Positions 6,022 through 14,800 of a stretch of DNA of 30,926 nt are shown here, piece by piece. The notes under the pieces are model-generated. The model worked only from the letters and a program-made list of their open reading frames with translations. It was not told where the DNA came from and searched no databases. Source of the stretch: Monoglobus sp964617455 (GTDB lineage: Bacteria > Bacillota > Clostridia > Monoglobales > Monoglobaceae); NCBI GenBank assembly GCA_964617455.1, contig CAZTYF010000021.1, positions 1-30,926 on the forward strand, read 5' to 3'. The translations under genes and the position numbers were made by a program. Each line of letters starts with the position of its first letter. Position 1 is the first letter of the stretch.

Positions 6022-7284
6022 TTATGCGAACATTGCAAGGAAAACTCCCGCAGCCACTGCACTGCCGATAACTCCGGCAACATTCGGGCCCATGGCGTGC
6101 ATGAGCAGGAAGTTTGAGGGATTTTCCTTCTGGCCGACTTGCTGTGATACTCTTGCGGCCATGGGAACGGCAGATACTCCTGCGGAACCGATTAACGGAT
6201 TAACTTTTCCGCCCGTCAGTTTGCACATTATCTTTCCCAAAATCAGGCCGCCTGCCGTGCTGAAACAGAAAGCAATCAAGCCCAGGAGCACTATACCCAG
6301 GGTGGCCGGGGTCAGGAACGTTTCAGCCTTGGCTGTCGCACCCACCGTCAAGCCCAGGAAAATAGTTATGGTATTCATAAGACCGTTCTGTGCCGTCTTG
6401 GCCAATCGCTCCGCAACGCCGCTCTCTTTTATAAGATTTCCCAGCATAAGCATTCCGACCAAGGATACCGCATCGGGGACAATGAGAGCCACGACAATCG
6501 TTACGATAATCGGGAACAAAATCCTCTCTTTTTTGCTCACCGGCCTCAGTTGCTCCATAACGATTGAGCGCTCTTCTTTTGTGGTGAGAGCCTTCATAAT
6601 GGGGGGCTGAATAACCGGTATGAGAGCCATATAGGAATATGCGGCGATAGCTATAGCAGGAAGCAGCTGGGGAGCCAAGGTTTTGGTGACGTATATGGCC
6701 GTGGGTCCGTCAGCGCCGCCTATGATACCTATGGAAGCCGCCTCATTCACTCCGAATCCGATTGACGGGAACAACGCACCCATAGCAAGGGCGCCCATGA
6801 ATGTGATAAACACGCCGAATTGGGCGGCGGCACCCAGGAGAATGCTTTTGGGATTGGCAATAAGGGGACCGAAGTCGGTCATAATTCCGATACCCAAGAA
6901 TATCAACGGCGGGTATATACCCAGCTTTACGCCCAAATACAGTATATCCAAAAGCCCGCCCTCGGAGCATATTCTCTGTATATCAAGATGTCCGTCTATC
7001 ATATATTGAGGGTCTGTGAAGAATTCTGTGTGCATAAGTATCGCGCCGGACTCGCTGAACATGGGCAAATTGGTAAGGAGCACGCCAAAGGCAATAGGCA
7101 GCAGAAGCAGCGGCTCAAACTTTTTCACAATTGCCAAATAAAGAAGCAAGCACGCAATGGCAATCATAAGGGGTGTTCCTATTATCTCAAGGAAGTTTTT
7201 CCCCGAAGATACGGCGTTCATTATGTTATTTATCAATGCTGCCACGCCGGTACTTTCCAAAAAGCTTGAAAAAGAAGCTAACAC
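6022..7284 (-). CDS. oadB: Na+-translocating decarboxylase beta subunit
   Basis: This is a 420-residue polytopic membrane protein of the OadB/MmdB/GcdB family. It decarboxylates carboxybiotin and couples this to Na+ export. The sequence shows many hydrophobic helices and the family signature 'GGADGPTAIYVTKTLAP', whose Asp corresponds to the essential membrane Asp of Klebsiella OadB. The conserved 'NPLIGSAGVSAVPMAARV' block lies near the C-terminus. Length is usual. GTG 7284 is the start, with AAAGGGTG just upstream. A gap of 72 nt containing a hairpin separates it from the biotin carrier gene. It is the motor of the complex encoded by this operon. Confidence 0.95.
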   Translation of the reverse strand: MLASFSSFLESTGVAALINNIMNAVSSGKNFLEIIGTPLMIAIACLLLYLAIVKKFEPLLLLPIAFGVLLTNLPMFSESGAILMHTEFFTDPQYMIDGHLDIQRICSEGGLLDILYLGVKLGIYPPLIFLGIGIMTDFGPLIANPKSILLGAAAQFGVFITFMGALAMGALFPSIGFGVNEAASIGIIGGADGPTAIYVTKTLAPQLLPAIAIAAYSYMALIPVIQPPIMKALTTKEERSIVMEQLRPVSKKERILFPIIVTIVVALIVPDAVSLVGMLMLGNLIKESGVAERLAKTAQNGLMNTITIFLGLTVGATAKAETFLTPATLGIVLLGLIAFCFSTAGGLILGKIMCKLTGGKVNPLIGSAGVSAVPMAARVSQQVGQKENPSNFLLMHAMGPNVAGVIGSAVAAGVFLAMFA

Positions 7285-7319
7285 TAAATCACCCTTTCGT
7301 AGTTTTTATTTGATTGGAC

Positions 7320-7338
7320 ATTCCCTCTTTTCGGGAAT
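7320..7338 (-). other. Intercistronic hairpin inside the operon
   Basis: ATTCCC (7320-7325) and GGGAAT (7333-7338) form a 6-bp stem between the biotin-carrier and beta-subunit genes. No U tract follows, so it is more likely an mRNA stability or processing element than a terminator. Confidence 0.4.
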
Positions 7339-7356
7339 TTTGCCGATGATAGCCAC

Positions 7357-7743
7357 TCAGCCGATTGAAATCAGGGGGTCGCCCGTATTCACGGTTGCGC
7401 CTTGAGATGTGCAAACGGCGACAACCTTACCGGATTTCGGGGCCATAATCTCATTTTCCATTTTCATGGCTTCGAGAATGCAGAGTACATCCCCCTCGTT
7501 TACTGTATCGCCCGTGTTTACATTTATCGAAACAATCGAGCCGGGCATAGGTGCCTCCACGGTTGTGGCGCCTTCCGCAGGGGCAGTCGGTTGAGGTGTC
7601 GGCGCAGCGGGCGGTTCCGGTGCCGCAGTCTCCGCCGCGGGTGGGGATGCCAAATTCGGTGCGGAAGCGGCGGGAGTGGTTTCCACTTCCTCCACTTCAA
7701 CCTCATAGGTTGTTCCGTTGACTGTAACATTGAATTTTCTCAT
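7357..7743 (-). CDS. Biotin carrier protein of the decarboxylase complex
   Basis: This 128-residue biotinyl carrier has three parts: an N-terminal beta segment (RKFNVTVNGTTYEVEVEEV), an Ala/Pro-rich flexible linker (about 25-55), and a C-terminal biotinyl/lipoyl domain. The biotinylated Lys lies in 'EAMKMENEI'. It carries CO2 from the soluble carboxyltransferases to the membrane beta subunit, as MmdC, GcdC or the 1.3S transcarboxylase subunit does. GGAGG lies 9-10 nt before the ATG. Because it is the only biotin domain in the operon, both carboxyltransferases probably share it. Confidence 0.95.
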   Translation of the reverse strand: MRKFNVTVNGTTYEVEVEEVETTPAASAPNLASPPAAETAAPEPPAAPTPQPTAPAEGATTVEAPMPGSIVSINVNTGDTVNEGDVLCILEAMKMENEIMAPKSGKVVAVCTSQGATVNTGDPLISIG

Positions 7744-7832
7744 AATATTGGTACCTCCTAAGCTATGGTGAATTGCCGATTGTCAATAGGGCCGCCTCAT
7801 TCGATGAGTTGGCCTAAAATGCCGAAAAGTCA

Positions 7833-8213
7833 TCAATATGTGGATTTTATTACATCCTCAATGCCTGCCTTGTTCCATTCCGGAGAAGCATTCCCTATCC
7901 TGCGATAGGACCTGATATTGAGGTTATATGTGGATGTGCTGAGACTTGCGGCTATGGCAGCGGTTATTACCGCAACGAGTTCGCCGTCATTCTCGGGCGT
8001 GGTATTTGGATTGGAAGATGCCTCCGCATCCGACGCTGCCGGGAGGGTGCTTTCCGTTTCCGATTGTTGCTCCGCCTCTTTGGCGGAATCTTTATAGAAG
8101 AGGGCTTTGAAAGCCATAAGGACAAACATCAAAATCAAAAGCACCGCAAACACAATCGTGAGACCGATAACGGTAACTTGTAGTCCTTCGATAAGTGCGT
8201 CGCCGATAGTCAT
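7833..8213 (-). CDS. oadG: Na+-pump decarboxylase gamma subunit (OadG/MmdD-like)
   Basis: This 126-residue membrane protein has one N-terminal helix (about 12-36, 'VTVIGLTIVFAVLLILMFVLMAF'-like), then an acidic Ser/Ala-rich stretch. A C-terminal segment ends 'YRRIGNASPEWNKAGIEDVI', typical of MmdD/OadG relatives in acyl-CoA decarboxylases. The subunit assembles the complex on the membrane. AAAGGAG precedes the ATG. It starts 24 nt after the carboxyltransferase stop, so co-transcription is nearly certain. Confidence 0.88.
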   Translation of the reverse strand: MTIGDALIEGLQVTVIGLTIVFAVLLILMFVLMAFKALFYKDSAKEAEQQSETESTLPAASDAEASSNPNTTPENDGELVAVITAAIAASLSTSTYNLNIRSYRRIGNASPEWNKAGIEDVIKSTY

Positions 8214-8237
8214 ATTTCCGTCTCCTTTCGGTTAAGC

Positions 8238-9779
8238 TTAAAGGGGTATATTCCCGTGCTTTTTCGCGGGTCTTGCTTCCCGCTTGCCGGCCAACATTTC
8301 AAGAGCGCCTATAATGCGGGGCCTTGTGGAGTCCGGTTCGATAACATCGTCCACATATCCCCGAGCCGCAGCCACATAGGGATTTGCAAATTTGTCGGTA
8401 TATTCCCGTATTTTTTCTTGACGGGCGGTGATAGGGTCATCGGAGTTGGCTATATCCCTCTTGAATATTATATTCGCCGCACCGGCAGGTCCCATAACGG
8501 CAATCTCGGCGGTGGGCCATGCATACACAATGTCCGCACCCAAGTGCTTGCTGTTCATGGCAATATATGCCCCACCGTAGGCTTTTCTTATGATTATATT
8601 GATTTTGGGGACGGATGCCTCCGAAAACGCATAAAGCAGTTTTGCCCCGTGGCGAATCACGCCGTTGTGCTCTTGGTTTACACCGGGCAGATAGCCGGGA
8701 ACGTCCGTGAAGGTCACAAGTGGAATATTGAAGCAGTCGCAGAAGCGAACAAACCGAGCCGACTTATCGGAGGAATCGCAATCGAGAGAGCCTGCCATAA
8801 ACTTAGGCTGGTTGGCGATTATTCCAACTGTTTTGCCGTTCATCCTTCCGAAACCGATAACGATGTTTTGAGCGAATTTTTCAAACAATTCAAAGAAATC
8901 CCCCGAGTCCACAACCTCACATATAACATCGCGAATGTCATAGCCCTTGTTCACGTCCTCGGGCACTATTTCCTCAAGTTTTCCCGACAACCTGTTCAAA
9001 TCATCGGTGCAGGCATATGCGGGAGATGATTCCAAATTGTTGCTCGGCAAAAACGAGAGCAGACGCTTGAGTTCCCCGAAGCATTCCTCTTCGGTTTTGA
9101 AGGCCTTGGCGGCGACTCCGCTTTTGGCCGCATGGGTCGATGCTCCGCCCAATTCCTCAAAGCTCACATCCTCGCCCGTCACCGATTTGACAACCGCAGG
9201 TCCGGTTATAAACATTTGAGAGGTATTCTCCACCATGAAAATAAAATCGCAAATAGCGGGAGAGTACACTGCGCCTCCCGCACATGGTCCCAAAACCAAG
9301 GAAATCTGGGGCACAACACCGGAGGTCTTTGTGTTTCTCAAAAAAATCTCTCCGAATCCTTTGAGAGCGTCAATGCCTTCCTGAATCCTTGCGCCGCCCG
9401 AATCGTTTATCCCGATAATGGGAGCGCCCATTTTCACTGCCATATCCATAACTTTGCATATCTTTGCGGCATGCATTTCACCCAAAGAGCCGCCGATTAC
9501 GGTAAAGTCCTGAGCATATGCATAAATCAGCCTGCCGTCGACGGTTCCGTAGCCCGTGACAACGCCCTCGCCGGGAGCATTCGTGTTCGGCATATTGAAT
9601 TCATTGCATCTGTGTTTGACAAATGCGTCAATTTCAACAAAACTGCCCTCATCAAAGAGCATATTGAGTCTTTCCCTTGCGGTTTTTTTACCGCTGTCAT
9701 GCTGCTTTTGAATTTTATCAGGTCCTCCGCCCTGTTCAACGGCAGCCCGCATATTTTGCAAATCTTCTGTCTTACCCAT
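8238..9779 (-). CDS. mmdA: Acyl-CoA carboxyltransferase, methylmalonyl-CoA decarboxylase alpha type
   Basis: This 513-residue crotonase-fold carboxyltransferase belongs to the PccB/MmdA/12S family. It removes the carboxyl of an acyl-CoA, most likely (S)-methylmalonyl-CoA, and gives it to biotin. The N-half shows 'INDSGGARIQEG', the oxyanion Gly-Gly segment; the C-half shows 'TFTDVPGYLPG' and 'KAYGGAYIAMNSK'. The C-terminal 'RPAKKHGNIPL' is typical of MmdA. GcdA, the glutaconyl-CoA enzyme, is longer, which argues for MmdA, but substrate cannot be fixed from sequence alone. TAGGAGG precedes ATG 9779. It begins 33 nt after rluB, with no terminator between them. Confidence 0.93.
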   Translation of the reverse strand: MGKTEDLQNMRAAVEQGGGPDKIQKQHDSGKKTARERLNMLFDEGSFVEIDAFVKHRCNEFNMPNTNAPGEGVVTGYGTVDGRLIYAYAQDFTVIGGSLGEMHAAKICKVMDMAVKMGAPIIGINDSGGARIQEGIDALKGFGEIFLRNTKTSGVVPQISLVLGPCAGGAVYSPAICDFIFMVENTSQMFITGPAVVKSVTGEDVSFEELGGASTHAAKSGVAAKAFKTEEECFGELKRLLSFLPSNNLESSPAYACTDDLNRLSGKLEEIVPEDVNKGYDIRDVICEVVDSGDFFELFEKFAQNIVIGFGRMNGKTVGIIANQPKFMAGSLDCDSSDKSARFVRFCDCFNIPLVTFTDVPGYLPGVNQEHNGVIRHGAKLLYAFSEASVPKINIIIRKAYGGAYIAMNSKHLGADIVYAWPTAEIAVMGPAGAANIIFKRDIANSDDPITARQEKIREYTDKFANPYVAAARGYVDDVIEPDSTRPRIIGALEMLAGKREARPAKKHGNIPL

Positions 9780-9812
9780 CGAATAACCTCCTAACGCTGT
9801 GCCTCCGAATCA

Positions 9813-10682
9813 TTAAGACCCGTACCGATTTTTCGCTTTTCGATTGTCTTGCCGCCTTATCCCGTTGCCGCTGTAGCAGGGTTTCTTTTTGGGCCCGGAG
9901 TTCTTTTTATGCTTGGCCGAATCTTTCCCATACATACTGCGGCTTTTTTCTCGGGACGATACCTTATCGGTGCCGATTTTCTTGAGCATATTCACTTCGG
10001 ACTCTGACAGTCTGCGCCATTTGCCCAAGGGGAGATGGCCGAGAACGAGGCCCGCCTCCCGTGTCCGCTTCAAGCTCTTCACTTTGCAGCCCACCGCTTC
10101 GAACATTCTCCGCACCTGCCGGTTTTTGCCCTCATGGATTGTGATTTCGATTTTTGTGCCCAGCTGTGTCGCTCCAAGCAACGAAACTTGGGCAGGCTCC
10201 GTGCGATATCCGTCGATGACGACTCCGTGTTTGAGACGGTTTATGGTGTTCATATCAATGTCGCCGGTTATCTCGGCTACGTATGTTTTCTCAATATTGT
10301 TCTTCGGATGAGTGATTTTATAGGTCAATTCCCCGTCATTGGTGAGCAGCAGCAATCCCTCCGTGTCATAGTCCAACCTGCCCACCGGATAAATCCTGTC
10401 CGGAATGTCACTGACCAAATCCATAACCGTATCCCTGTCCCTGTCGTCACTGACGGTTGTCACAAAGCCGGCAGGTTTGTTCAGCATGATATAAACAAGC
10501 TTCTCGGAGGGACGGACTTCTTTTCCCTCCACGGTTATGATATCGTTTTCTTCGTCTATTTTGACTCCCATCTCGGTCACAATCACGCCGTTCACCGAGA
10601 CCTTGCCTTTTTTGATAATTTCCTCACTGCCGCGACGGGAGGCCACACCGCATTGGGCAAGGTATTTCTGCAATCTGACCAT
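9813..10682 (-). CDS. rluB: 23S rRNA pseudouridine synthase, RluB/RsuA family
   Basis: This 289-residue protein isomerises a uridine in 23S rRNA helix 93 (RluB type) or 16S rRNA (RsuA type). An S4 RNA-binding domain (about 1-60, 'LQKYLAQCGVASRRGSEEII') precedes the catalytic domain. The catalytic Asp lies in 'PVGRLDYDTEGLLLLTNDG'. The C-terminal 45 residues are very basic (KHKKNSGPKKK...), as in many Firmicute members. Start ATG 10682 is fixed by GGGGGAGG; the longer reading up to 10733 has no ribosome site. It heads the decarboxylase operon although functionally unrelated. Confidence 0.9.
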   Translation of the reverse strand: MVRLQKYLAQCGVASRRGSEEIIKKGKVSVNGVIVTEMGVKIDEENDIITVEGKEVRPSEKLVYIMLNKPAGFVTTVSDDRDRDTVMDLVSDIPDRIYPVGRLDYDTEGLLLLTNDGELTYKITHPKNNIEKTYVAEITGDIDMNTINRLKHGVVIDGYRTEPAQVSLLGATQLGTKIEITIHEGKNRQVRRMFEAVGCKVKSLKRTREAGLVLGHLPLGKWRRLSESEVNMLKKIGTDKVSSREKSRSMYGKDSAKHKKNSGPKKKPCYSGNGIRRQDNRKAKNRYGS

Positions 10683-10744
10683 AAAACCTCCCCCTCGTTT
10701 TTGATGCCAAAATATAAAGGCCCGAAAAAACACATTTGCGATAT

Positions 10745-10773
10745 ATTATAACTCATTTCAAGCCTAAATTCAA
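10745..10773 (-). promoter_or_regulatory. Promoter of the rluB-decarboxylase operon
   Basis: Minus-strand TTGAAT (10773-10768), 17-bp spacer and TATAAT (10750-10745). Transcription would begin near 10738, giving a leader of about 56 nt to rluB and through it to the five decarboxylase genes. Confidence 0.7.
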
Positions 10774-10852
10774 CAAGAACCAAGTTAAAAAAGTAACAGA
10801 TTATGCTTTGCAAAACAGATTATATATTAGTATTTTTGTATAAATAAAAAGA

Positions 10853-10874
10853 GCGGTTTTTGACAAAACACCGC
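10853..10874 (-). terminator. Orphan terminator-like hairpin
   Basis: GCGGT (10853-10857) pairs with ACCGC (10870-10874), with further T/A pairs inside. On the minus strand the stem is followed by TCTTTTTATTT. No minus-strand gene lies upstream of it, so either it closes an unseen antisense transcript or it is a chance structure. Confidence 0.35.
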
Positions 10875-10935
10875 CGCAATCGGGAGGAAAAATTCCAAAA
10901 GAGTTGAAAAAATTCGGCAAATTATGTAAAACCCA

Positions 10936-10964
10936 TTGATATCGTGAGCCATTCCTGTTATAAT
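10936..10964 (+). promoter_or_regulatory. Strong promoter with distant gene
   Basis: TTGATA (10936-10941), a 17-bp spacer and perfect TATAAT (10959-10964). The start would fall near 10971, almost 300 nt before the nitroreductase ATG, so it makes either a long leader or a separate small RNA. Confidence 0.7.
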
Positions 10965-10970
10965 CTCTAT

Positions 10971-11229
10971 CATAGTATTATAATCGATTATTCACAATTC
11001 GGAAAAGGGAAGGCTGCCGAGTATGTAAATAAAAATAAAACACAGGTTAAAGGCGAAATAATGTATAAGCAGAGTTACGGTAAGGATGAGGCAGTGATAA
11101 AAGGCATTTTCGGGATGAGTTTTTGGAAGATGACTGCATAATGGTGTTCGATGTGGCGGGAATGAAGAACCCGCACCCAACGAGGCGCCACCCGCCCCGC
11201 CAATAAGGTAGAGCAACCGATATAATCGG
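10971..11229 (+). ncRNA. Candidate structured leader or small RNA
   Basis: The span from the predicted start to the nitroreductase ribosome site is AT-rich for 130 nt and then turns markedly GC-rich (about 11145-11205). Competing pairings are possible there: GCGGG with CCCGC as a local hairpin, or GTGGCG with CGCCAC enclosing it. A 26-codon frame begins at ATG 11061 (MYKQSYGKDE...) and ends at 11141; it has only a weak ribosome site. CCGAT-ATA-ATCGG (11217-11229) is a small inverted repeat just before the gene. I could not match it to T-box, 6S, SRP or fluoride-riboswitch consensus. It could also be a decayed gene. Confidence 0.3.
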
Positions 11230-11267
11230 AAAATTGAAAAAAATAATCATATCATAAGGAGGAAACC

Positions 11268-11795
11268 ATGGATTTTTTAGAGCTTGCCAAAAAGAGATGT
11301 TCGATTCGTAAATACAAGTCTGATCCGGTGGAAGAGGAGAAGATTTTGCGGATTTTGGAAGCGGGCCGCGTGGCCCCAACCGGGGTTAATGCCCAGCCTC
11401 AAAGGATATTCGTCCTTAGGGAAAAGGCCAATATTGAGAGGTTGAACAAGTATACAAGAACATTCGGTGCTCCCCTTGTTTTTGTTGTCTGTGTGGAAAA
11501 GCGATTGAGCTGGGTTCGAAAATATGATAAAAAATGTATATCCGACATCGACGGAGCCATAGTCACCGACCATATGATGTTGGCGGCGACCGATGAAGGC
11601 TTGGGCTCCTGCTGGATTTGTTATTTCGGGCCGGAGGGAGTGAGGGAGGTTTTAAACCTGCCGGATGGAATCGAGCCCGTAAACATTTTGGCGGTAGGTT
11701 ATCCGGAGGGAGAAATCCCGAAACCGAACAGGCATGACGCCATGAATTTAAGACGCCCACTTGAGGATTTGGTCTTTTATGAGAAATACGAGTGA
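11268..11795 (+). CDS. Nitroreductase-family flavoprotein
   Basis: This 175-residue FMN-dependent oxidoreductase of the nitroreductase superfamily reduces quinone-, nitro- or flavin-like substrates with NAD(P)H in the cytoplasm. The FMN-binding start 'KKRCSIRKYKSDPV' and 'APTGVNAQPQRIFV' are visible. The mid-protein 'DHMMLAATDEGLGSCWICYF' and the terminal 'AVGYPEGEIPKPN' are family landmarks. It is short, as in the single-domain clostridial branch. AGGAGG lies 6-7 nt before the ATG. It stands alone between a long leader and the pectate lyase promoter. The true substrate is unknown. Confidence 0.9.
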   Translation: MDFLELAKKRCSIRKYKSDPVEEEKILRILEAGRVAPTGVNAQPQRIFVLREKANIERLNKYTRTFGAPLVFVVCVEKRLSWVRKYDKKCISDIDGAIVTDHMMLAATDEGLGSCWICYFGPEGVREVLNLPDGIEPVNILAVGYPEGEIPKPNRHDAMNLRRPLEDLVFYEKYE

Positions 11796-11818
11796 GGCAC
11801 AATTTTTCGATATTGGTA

Positions 11819-11855
11819 TTGCAAAACGGCAGCGGCTGTGATATAATGATCACAG
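11819..11855 (+). promoter_or_regulatory. Pectate lyase promoter with palindromic operator
   Basis: TTGCAA (11819-11824), a 17-bp spacer and TATAAT (11842-11847) form the promoter, with a TGTG-A extended -10. The -10 lies inside a perfect palindrome: CTGTGAT (11836-11842) and ATCACAG (11849-11855) with a 6-bp centre. A bound regulator here would block RNA polymerase, so substrate-responsive repression is a reasonable inference. Confidence 0.6.
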
Positions 11856-11883
11856 TTAAAAAATGACGATAGGAGTGAAAGTC

Positions 11884-14800
11884 ATGAAGAAATTAATGTC
11901 TTTTTTATTGGTAATATCCTTGACCCTTTCGGCATTTTCGCTGTGTGCGGTCTTTGCCGAGAGCGGAGCGCCTCTCCGGGTAGCGGATGAGGCAGAGCCC
12001 GAAGCGACTTCCGTGCCCACCGAGGTTCCGAATCCTCTTATTGCTTTTCCCGGTGCGGAAGGCGGCGGAAAGTACACCAAAGGCGCCAGAGGTGCTCTTG
12101 ACAACGGAGGAAAAGTCGAGGTGTATCATGTAACCAGCCTTGATGCAGATGGCCCCGGTACTTTGGCCGATGCGGTGGGAGACGGTGTGACCACAGGTGA
12201 CGATTCCGAAACCGTTGGCAGAATTGTCGTATTTGATGTGGGCGGAATCATCGATGTGCCGGATACCCTTTATATCAACCGAAACAACATAACTCTCCTT
12301 GGCCAAACGGCTCCCGGAGACGGTGTCACTTTGACCGGAGGCGATTTGCGTATCGGCAACGGCAGGAAAAATGTCATGATCCGCTATATGCGGGTTCGCC
12401 CCACCAATAAGAACGGCGGTGAGTATGACGGAATCGGAGGACAGTGGAATCAGGACGTTATCATTGACCACTGCTCCACCAGCTGGTTTGTTGACGAGGG
12501 CCTGACCCTGTATGCGGGCAGCGCAGAAAATGCCACCTATAAGCAAGGCCAACGTCTCACCGTCCAGGACACAATCACGGCCGAAAGCATGAGACTCTCA
12601 GGCCATTTCAAAGGTGCCCACGGTTATGGCGGAATCTTGGGCGGCACCAACGCTACCTATTATCGTAATCTGTTTGCCCATCACGACAGCCGATCTCCCC
12701 GTTTGGACAGAGTTTTGCAAAAGACCGATATTCAAAACAACGTGATTTACAATTGGGGCGTTACCAACTCCGCCTATGGCGGTGAGCCCACATCCCCCCA
12801 CAATCAAGTCTTGAATCCCTCCAAAATAAACTATGCCAACAACTTCTACAGCTATGGCCCCAGCACCCGAACGGATAGACGGCCGAGGATTTTTGATTTG
12901 TCGGGACTCGCAAAAACGGTTGACGACAAGACCTACAAAAGCCAATTCTATATGGAAGGCAATTATGTTGAAGGGGTGCAAACATCCACGGATGATAACT
13001 GGTCGTCAGATGCCACCAATAAGGGTGCAGACCAGGTCGATAGGATGACCGTGCCATTCTCCTTGGGCGACGCACTCTATCCGAATTTGAATGTGAGCGA
13101 AAGTATTCCCGGTAAGGATGTAAGAGATGCGATTCTTCCGGGCATCGGTGCCACACTGCCAAAACGGGATGCGACGGATGCTCGAATCATTGCGGACGCC
13201 AAAAACAGAACCGGCAGAATTATAAACAACTCCGATGAAGTGGGAGGAATCAGCGGCTTTGAGAAAGTGGAAAAAGAATTTGTGATTCCCGAAGACTGGA
13301 AGGGCCAAAATAATATGGGAGACGCCAAGGACGAAGATATTATAGCAAGCGGTGAAAAAGCAGGCTATACCTGGATTGAGGCATATGTCAACGATTGGAC
13401 CGAGGAACAGAGCAAAACTCTCCCCACCAATCCGGAAGTTATCGTTACATCACCGGTCATCGCATCCGTAAATAGCAAGGTCGGCGGCACTACCGTGAAT
13501 AACGGAAAATGGACCGTCATCAATGACACCCAAACCGTATCATACAAAGCTCAAGCAACCCCTGTGGGAAATACGAAAATAACCAAAATGGAGTTGTGGG
13601 ACGGCCCAAATGTACTCAAAACCTATGAGGATGCTGCGGTAATTGACGATACAATTTCTTTGGGAATTGGCGAACATTACCTCTCCTGTGTTGCCTATAA
13701 CGACGCGGGAGAGAGCACCCGCAGCACCACGTCCATTGTGTATGTAAACGGCTCAACCGTTCCCGAGGGCTGGGAGATGGCAAAAATCGGCTCGCCCGCA
13801 TTCGGAGCGGGGTCCGCCTCCGTTGACGAAAACGGCATATATACCATAGGAGGCAGCGGAAAGATAGGCGGCAAGAGCGACACCTGCAACTTTATGTACA
13901 AAAAGGTCACCGGCAACTTTGATATTTCTCTCAAGATGGAGGACATTATGGGCAACGAGAACGGCCCGGTTATGGGTCTGATGGTTCGCAACACTTTGGA
14001 TGCCAACTCCATATCGGCGGCCGTGGTTGACGGCTGGATCAAGCTTGGACGAAATCCCCGGATTGTGGCTCGCACCTCAAAAGGCGGAGAACTTGCAACC
14101 GACCCGGACGAGACAAATTCCACCGATATGAAAACCGGTATATTTTTCAAAGACAAGGACGGAGGCGTCATTTCCGCCAATGTTTTGGGAGAATATAACG
14201 ACGGTAACAAAACCGGATACAATTGGCTTCCCGGCGAAGCTCACGAGCTCCCGAATTACCTCAGAATTCAGCGGGACGGCAATAACTTGGTCTTCTCGGT
14301 CTCAAACGGAGGCACGGACTATACGGACAATATAAGGCAGCCCTACATTATGAACATACCCGGCCTTGCCGATGAGATGTGTATCGGCGTTGCCATTGAT
14401 TCCCATCAGGGCCAGTCAGATGCTTCGCCGAAGCAATACTATTCAATGGCCGGTTTCAGTGATTTAAAAGTTGACAACAAGTCCAATTTTGAAGGCCTGC
14501 CTACTCCCGAACCGACACCCACTCCTGCACCTACGGTAGAACCCAACATAGCTGCCCAATATGATGTTTGGCAGGATGGCGCATCGACCGAAGACGGCAA
14601 ACTCGGCGAAAACGAAGTGGTATACAAAGACGGTGAAGCGGCCCTCTATGTGAAGACCTTTAATGTATATCAAGAACTTGTGGAACCCTACTCAAGCGGT
14701 GTGGTGAACTTCGATTTTGATGTTTATGTCGACAAGGATGTTGACCGCAACTTCCGTGTTTACTTTGAGAATAAAACCGGCAATTGGCAGAACGGAGAAA

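Noticed and set aside
7402..7761. Arg-rich plus-strand frame opposite the biotin carrier
   Set aside because: It is a shadow of the Ala/Pro linker codons of the minus-strand gene.
10683..10733. Longer N-terminus of the pseudouridine synthase
   Set aside because: GGGGGAGG directly precedes ATG 10682, and the extra codons do not belong to the S4 domain.
11100..11210. T-box, 6S RNA, SRP RNA or fluoride riboswitch in the GC-rich leader
   Set aside because: Short stretches look similar (for example GGGTGGC on the minus strand), but none of the full conserved elements is present in order.
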